Shown here piece by piece: positions 61,036-64,000 of a DNA stretch of 64,000 nucleotides. A program made the position numbers and the translations under genes. Source of the stretch: Asanoa siamensis (GTDB lineage: Bacteria > Actinomycetota > Actinomycetes > Mycobacteriales > Micromonosporaceae). Location of the stretch: positions 62,001 to 126,000 of the forward strand of contig NZ_BONE01000013.1 in NCBI RefSeq assembly GCF_016862555.1, read 5' to 3'. Below the pieces are notes generated by a model. It did no database searches, was not told the origin of the DNA, and saw only the letters and a list, made by a program, of their open reading frames with translations. Position 1 is the stretch's first letter, and each line of letters opens with the position of its first letter.

Positions 61036-61382
61036 GTGAAGAGACCGTTTCCCCCGCGAAGGCGTCGCTCGACGTCATCGAAGAGGCGATGAAGGACGTC
61101 GTCGACCCGGAGCTCGGCATCAACGTGGTCGACCTCGGCCTGGTGTACGGCGTGCACGTCGACGACGAGAACGTGGCGACCCTGGACATGACACTGACGT
61201 CGGCGGCCTGCCCGCTGACCGACGTGATCGAGGACCAGACCCGCGCGGCCCTGACGACGGGCCCGGGCGGCGGCATCGTCAGCGACTTCCGGATCAACTG
61301 GGTCTGGCTGCCGCCGTGGGGCCCCGACAAGATCACCGACGAGGGCCGCGACCAGCTCCGCTCCCTCGGCTTCAACGTCTGA
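61032..61382 (+). CDS. sufT: SufT-type Fe-S assembly factor (MIP18/DUF59)
   Basis: A 116-residue DUF59 protein. It has MKDVVDPELGINVVDLGLVYG near 20-40, described here by its core DPELGINVVDLGLVY, the Cys in TSAACPLTDVIEDQ near 60, and a C-terminal WVWLPPWGPDKITDEGRDQL. SufT proteins help mature Fe-S proteins under high demand. It overlaps sufU by 4 bp and closes the suf operon; the large palindrome begins 8 bases after its stop. Confidence 0.93.
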   Translation: MSEETVSPAKASLDVIEEAMKDVVDPELGINVVDLGLVYGVHVDDENVATLDMTLTSAACPLTDVIEDQTRAALTTGPGGGIVSDFRINWVWLPPWGPDKITDEGRDQLRSLGFNV

Positions 61383-61390
61383 CCCGACGC

Positions 61391-61511
61391 AAGCAACGGT
61401 CCGTTGTTAACGCTTTCTGCATAGGAACGGCCCGTTATTAACTCCGCTCGCTGCGGAACGTTGATAACGGGCCGTTCCTATGCGAAAACCGTTAACAACG
61501 GACCGTTGCTT
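61391..61511. repeat. 121-bp nested palindrome with four AACGG-N-CCGTT dyads
   Basis: Outer arms 61391-61412 and 61490-61511 match perfectly over 22 bp. Inner arms 61419-61438 and 61464-61483 match over 20 bp. The 25-base centre has a further CCGC/GCGG stem (61444-61456). Each arm also contains 11-base dyads AACGG-N-CCGTT, at 61395, 61426, 61466 and 61497, with central base T, C, G and A. It can fold into one long hairpin and could terminate the suf operon, but no T-run follows. Confidence 0.9.
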
Positions 61512-61552
61512 AATGCGGTGCGGTGTGCGGGTGGGTGGTGCATGATGTCCGC

Positions 61553-61657
61553 GTGATCGAGCTGACTCTCACCCAGGTTTCTGTCGCGACGGCCTTCGCC
61601 GGTCGCCGACAGCAGCGTGGCTCCGGGTCGGCTGCGGTCCCGCTCGATCCGCGATGA
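61553..61657 (+). CDS. possible 34-codon leader ORF before the LysE gene
   Basis: A GTG-started frame (VIELTLTQVSVATAFAGRR...) whose TGA overlaps the LysE start as ATGA. It could couple translation into the transporter gene or be the remains of a lost gene. No ribosome site or family supports it strongly. Confidence 0.25.
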   Translation: MIELTLTQVSVATAFAGRRQQRGSGSAAVPLDPR

Positions 61658-62277
61658 GCGACGCGTTCGTCGCCGGCCTGGTCGCCGGCTATGGCGTCGC
61701 CGTGCCCGTGGGCGCCATCGCGATTCTGATCATGGGGCTGGCCGCCCGCACCTCGTTCAAGGTCGGGGCCGCCGCCGCGCTGGGGGTGGCCACCGCCGAC
61801 GGGCTCTACGCCGCGGTCGCGGTGCTCGGTGGTGCCGCGCTCGCCGGTGTCATCGAGCCAATCTCCACGCCGTTGCGCTGGGTCGCCGTCGTCGTGCTGC
61901 TCGGGCTGGCCGCGCATACCGCGATCGCCGCGGTGCGGCACCACCGGGATCCCGCCCGGGCCGCCCGCAGCCGGGACGGACTCGGCACGCCCGCCCGCGC
62001 GTACGCCGGCATCCTCGCCCTGACGCTGCTCAACCCGATGACCATCGTCTACTTCGCCGCGCTCGTGCTCGGGCGGCAGGCCAACGACGAGCTGACCGCC
62101 GGCGGCGAGGTGCTGTTCGTGACCGCCGCCTTCCTCGCCTCGGCGAGCTGGCAGCTCCTGATCGCCTCCGGCGGCTCGCTGGTCGGCCGGCTGCTGACCG
62201 GGCCGCGAGGGCGGCTCTGCACCGCCCTCGCGTCCAGCCTGTTGATCATCGTGCTGGCGGTCGCCCTGGTCGCCTAG
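61654..62277 (+). CDS. LysE family amino-acid/small-molecule exporter
   Basis: A 207-residue membrane protein with about six helices. The N-terminal GLVAGYGVAVPVGAIAILIM is the LysE/RhtB motif, AAALGVATADGLYAAVAVLG follows near 40-59, and LALTLLNPMTIVYFAALVLG near 123 is the second conserved element (LNP). Exports amino acids or related compounds. Its TAG stop shares a CTAG with the stop of the convergent flavoprotein gene. The leader contains the large palindrome and a possible 34-codon ORF. Confidence 0.88.
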   Translation: MSDAFVAGLVAGYGVAVPVGAIAILIMGLAARTSFKVGAAAALGVATADGLYAAVAVLGGAALAGVIEPISTPLRWVAVVVLLGLAAHTAIAAVRHHRDPARAARSRDGLGTPARAYAGILALTLLNPMTIVYFAALVLGRQANDELTAGGEVLFVTAAFLASASWQLLIASGGSLVGRLLTGPRGRLCTALASSLLIIVLAVALVA

Positions 62278-63374
62278 CGCTCCGGGGCGTCGAAGTGCAC
62301 CGCGTACATGTCGACCAGCATCGCGCCGCCCTTGATCGCCGCCGCCTCCTCGGGGCCGCCCACGCCCGTCGGCAGCTGGGTGGCCCCGCCCGCCGGGCCC
62401 AGCGGCACGACGATCATGGCCGGGCCGGCCTCGTACGTCTGGCGCTCGCCCCCGCCCGTGATGTCCGCCTTGATGTTGGCCGCGACCACCGCGGCCTGGT
62501 AGGTGGCGGCGCCGGCGGTGTCCCGGTCGGCGGTGGAGATGTCGCCGAGCGCGTACACGCCGTCGCCGCCCTTGACCCGCAGCTCGTTGTCGACGACGAG
62601 GTAGCCGCGCTCGTTGCGGGCCGCGGCCAGCTCGCCCCGCAGGTAGTCGGTCGCCGGCCGGACGCCGAAGGCGCGGAACCAGATGTCGGCCTCGACCGAC
62701 TCGCCGTTCTCGGTCGTCACCGAGACCGCGCCCGGCGTCGCCGGGTCGACGGACGGCAGGGCGGTCAGCGGGCTGCCCAGCACCAGGCGCACGCCCATCT
62801 TGTCGAGCTGCTGCTTGAGCGACTCGCGCAGCTCCTGCTCGAACGGGCCCTGCAGGATGTCGGCGTTGACGTCGACGACCGTGACCTCCTTGTCGGGGAA
62901 GAAGGCCTTGATCTCACCGGCCAGCTCGAGCCCCGACGGCCCGGCGCCGACGATCAGCGCGCGGCCGGCGCCGAGCAGCGCGTCGTGCGCCGCCTGCAAC
63001 CGGTCCTTGCCGTGCTGGTGGTTCGTCGCACCGGTCTTGGCCGGGAAGGGATATTGCGAGCCCGTCGCGAGTACGAGGTAGTCGGGGCGCAGCTGCGTGC
63101 CGGACTCCAGCGTCACGATGCGGCCGTCGACGGCGACCGCCCGGTCCCGCACGTAGCGGCCGTGGTGCAGCAGCCGGTTCAGCGGCATGAAGATCCGGTC
63201 GATCCAGGTCGGGTCGACCAGCGCCCGCCAGGACGCGACGTTGTGGTGGAACGCGCCGGACGGGTCGACCAGCGTGACGTCTGCGACGTCATCCAGCGCC
63301 TTGGCAGTGTTGAGACCGCCGTACCCGCCGCCCAGGACGACGACGGACGGGCGCTTGACCTCGGTGTTCGTCAC
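62274..63374 (-). CDS. NAD(P)/FAD-dependent oxidoreductase (NDH-2/AIF-like)
   Basis: A 366-residue two-dinucleotide-binding-domain flavoprotein. FAD binding starts VVVLGGGYGGLNTAKAL near 11, the NAD(P) motif is LIVGAGPSGLELAGEI near 140, and the second FAD element is GVYALGDIS near 272. No membrane anchor helix is present, so it may be a soluble or peripheral reductase of quinones or other acceptors. The GTG at 63374 is used. It is divergent from the HxlR regulator across ~90 bp that carry CTAGCG repeats. Confidence 0.88.
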   Translation of the reverse strand: MTNTEVKRPSVVVLGGGYGGLNTAKALDDVADVTLVDPSGAFHHNVASWRALVDPTWIDRIFMPLNRLLHHGRYVRDRAVAVDGRIVTLESGTQLRPDYLVLATGSQYPFPAKTGATNHQHGKDRLQAAHDALLGAGRALIVGAGPSGLELAGEIKAFFPDKEVTVVDVNADILQGPFEQELRESLKQQLDKMGVRLVLGSPLTALPSVDPATPGAVSVTTENGESVEADIWFRAFGVRPATDYLRGELAAARNERGYLVVDNELRVKGGDGVYALGDISTADRDTAGAATYQAAVVAANIKADITGGGERQTYEAGPAMIVVPLGPAGGATQLPTGVGGPEEAAAIKGGAMLVDMYAVHFDAPER

Positions 63375-63395
63375 CAGTGTTACCTCCGTGAAAAG

Positions 63396-63438
63396 GCTAG
63401 CGACCCTTACCTCGCTAGCTGCTTCGGAAATACTAGCG
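63396..63438. promoter_or_regulatory. candidate HxlR operator, CTAGCG repeats
   Basis: GCTAGCG at 63396-63402 and CGCTAGC at 63413-63419 form a 7-bp inverted repeat with a 10-base spacer; ACTAGCG recurs at 63432-63438. It lies between the flavoprotein gene and the HxlR gene, where such regulators usually bind. Confidence 0.55.
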
Positions 63439-63463
63439 GCCTCGACCGAGATAGCATGGCGTC

Positions 63464-63820
63464 GTGACCGAGAGTCCGGAAAGTCACACCGCCACGGTCG
63501 GCGAGCGCTGTGCGCGCGGCGACCGGGGGCTGGTGCGCGCGTTCAGCGTGCTCGGCAAAAGGTGGTCCGGCCTCGTGATCGGCACGCTGATGAACGGCCC
63601 GAGCGGCTTCCGCGAACTCTCCCGGGCGGTCGGCGGCGTGAGCGACTCGGTGCTGTCCGACCGGTTGTCCGAGCTCTGCGAGCTGGGGCTGGCGACCCGC
63701 CGGGTGGAGCCGGGCCCGCCGATCTCGGTCACCTACGAGCTGACCGAGGCCGGCTACGGGCTGGCTCCGGCGCTCCAGGAGATCGCCACCTGGTCCGACA
63801 AGTTCCTCGTCGACGACTAG
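63464..63820 (+). CDS. HxlR family winged-helix regulator
   Basis: A 118-residue MarR-like regulator of the HxlR type. The winged helix has VLGKRWSGLVIGTLMNGPSGF near 30-50 (core GKRWSGLVIGTL), RELSRAVGGVSDSVLSDRL near 52-70 and the wing VTYELTEAGYGLAPAL near 90. The N-terminal region carries one Cys (ERCARGDRG) in a position often used for redox or electrophile sensing. It is divergent from the flavoprotein gene and likely controls it in response to quinone or oxidant stress. Confidence 0.88.
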   Translation: MTESPESHTATVGERCARGDRGLVRAFSVLGKRWSGLVIGTLMNGPSGFRELSRAVGGVSDSVLSDRLSELCELGLATRRVEPGPPISVTYELTEAGYGLAPALQEIATWSDKFLVDD

Positions 63821-63828
63821 GGCCCGTC

Positions 63829-64000
63829 CTAGAGGTTCTTCAGCGCCTCACGCCGGGAGAGTCCGGACAGCCGCGGGGTGGTGGCCACGTAGGAACGGAT
63901 CGCGTCCGGGTCCGTTTTCGCGTACTCCCGCAAAGCCCAGCCGATCGCCTTGCGTACGAAGAAGTTGGTGTGCCCGGCCTGCTCGGTGCAGTAGGCGAAC
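63829..64000 (-). CDS. DNA alkylation repair protein (AlkD-like), partial
   Basis: The C-terminal ~57 residues of a HEAT-like repeat DNA glycosylase; the start lies beyond the window. The visible part contains HTNFFVRKAIGWALREYAKT, a hallmark of AlkD, and ends LSGLSRREALKNL. Relatives remove positively charged alkylated bases such as 3-methyladenine. It is convergent with the HxlR gene, 8 bases apart. Confidence 0.88.
   Translation of the reverse strand, partial: FAYCTEQAGHTNFFVRKAIGWALREYAKTDPDAIRSYVATTPRLSGLSRREALKNL

Overview
The window reads as the chromosome of a high-GC filamentous actinobacterium, most likely a member of the Micromonosporaceae (Actinoplanes-like). The basis is very high GC with GTG/TTG starts, actinobacterial markers (WhiA, RbpA, OpcA, mycothiol-dependent MDMPI-type enzymes), a GsmA-like sporangiospore cell-wall hydrolase, and a backbone order uvrA - uvrC - rapZ - yvcK - whiA - gap - pgk - tpiA - secG - rbpA - pentose-phosphate block - ctaB/ctaA - suf operon that matches the order I know from Mycobacterium tuberculosis and Streptomyces. 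No rRNA, tRNA, CRISPR, IS element or phage gene was seen.

Layout. 1-5276: a truncated CocE-type hydrolase, a GsmA-like glucosaminidase, rsgA, an MDMPI-like enzyme and an MBL-fold hydrolase. 5.3-27 kb is an accessory stretch. It holds a soluble CapD-like epimerase/dehydratase coupled to a membrane glycosyltransferase; small hypotheticals; a secreted protein with a short collagen-like run; an epoxide hydrolase coupled to a second MDMPI protein; a GT1 glycosyltransferase with a DUF417/DoxX membrane protein; a DHFR-like protein followed by a tyrosine phosphatase broken by a one-base frameshift; an RpiB-like protein and a GNAT. It continues with a complete eight-gene PTS operon (DeoR regulator, PfkB kinase, IIC, IIB, IIA, Zn-dehydrogenase, HPr, EI), an MmyB-type regulator divergent from an aldo/keto reductase, and an EAL protein.

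27-41.5 kb: nucleotide excision repair (uvrA with a long Lys/Ala-rich tail, uvrC), a GGDEF-EAL protein, a YunG-Nudix fusion, a Rieske lipoprotein, the rapZ-yvcK-whiA block and the glycolytic gap-pgk-tpiA operon. 41.6-51 kb: secG, rbpA and a minus-strand operon tkt-tal-pgi-zwf-opcA-pgl that runs the pentose phosphate pathway next to glycolysis. 51-64 kb: ctaB and ctaA for heme A, then a sufR-sufBD-ferredoxin-sufCSUT Fe-S assembly operon, a large nested palindrome, a LysE transporter, an NDH-2-like flavoprotein divergent from an HxlR regulator, and the end of an AlkD-like DNA repair gene.

Most of the window is ordinary core metabolism, and I did not find a clear novel defence or biosynthetic system. 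The signals most worth a second look are: the nested palindrome with four AACGG-N-CCGTT dyads after sufT; two tiny linker ORFs beginning MSER that fill intercistronic gaps exactly with ATGA overlaps at both ends (before sufC and before pgl); a self-contained hexitol-type PTS operon with its own EI and HPr; the UvrA tail; twin TACGTAAYGT sites upstream of sufR; and the frameshifted phosphatase.
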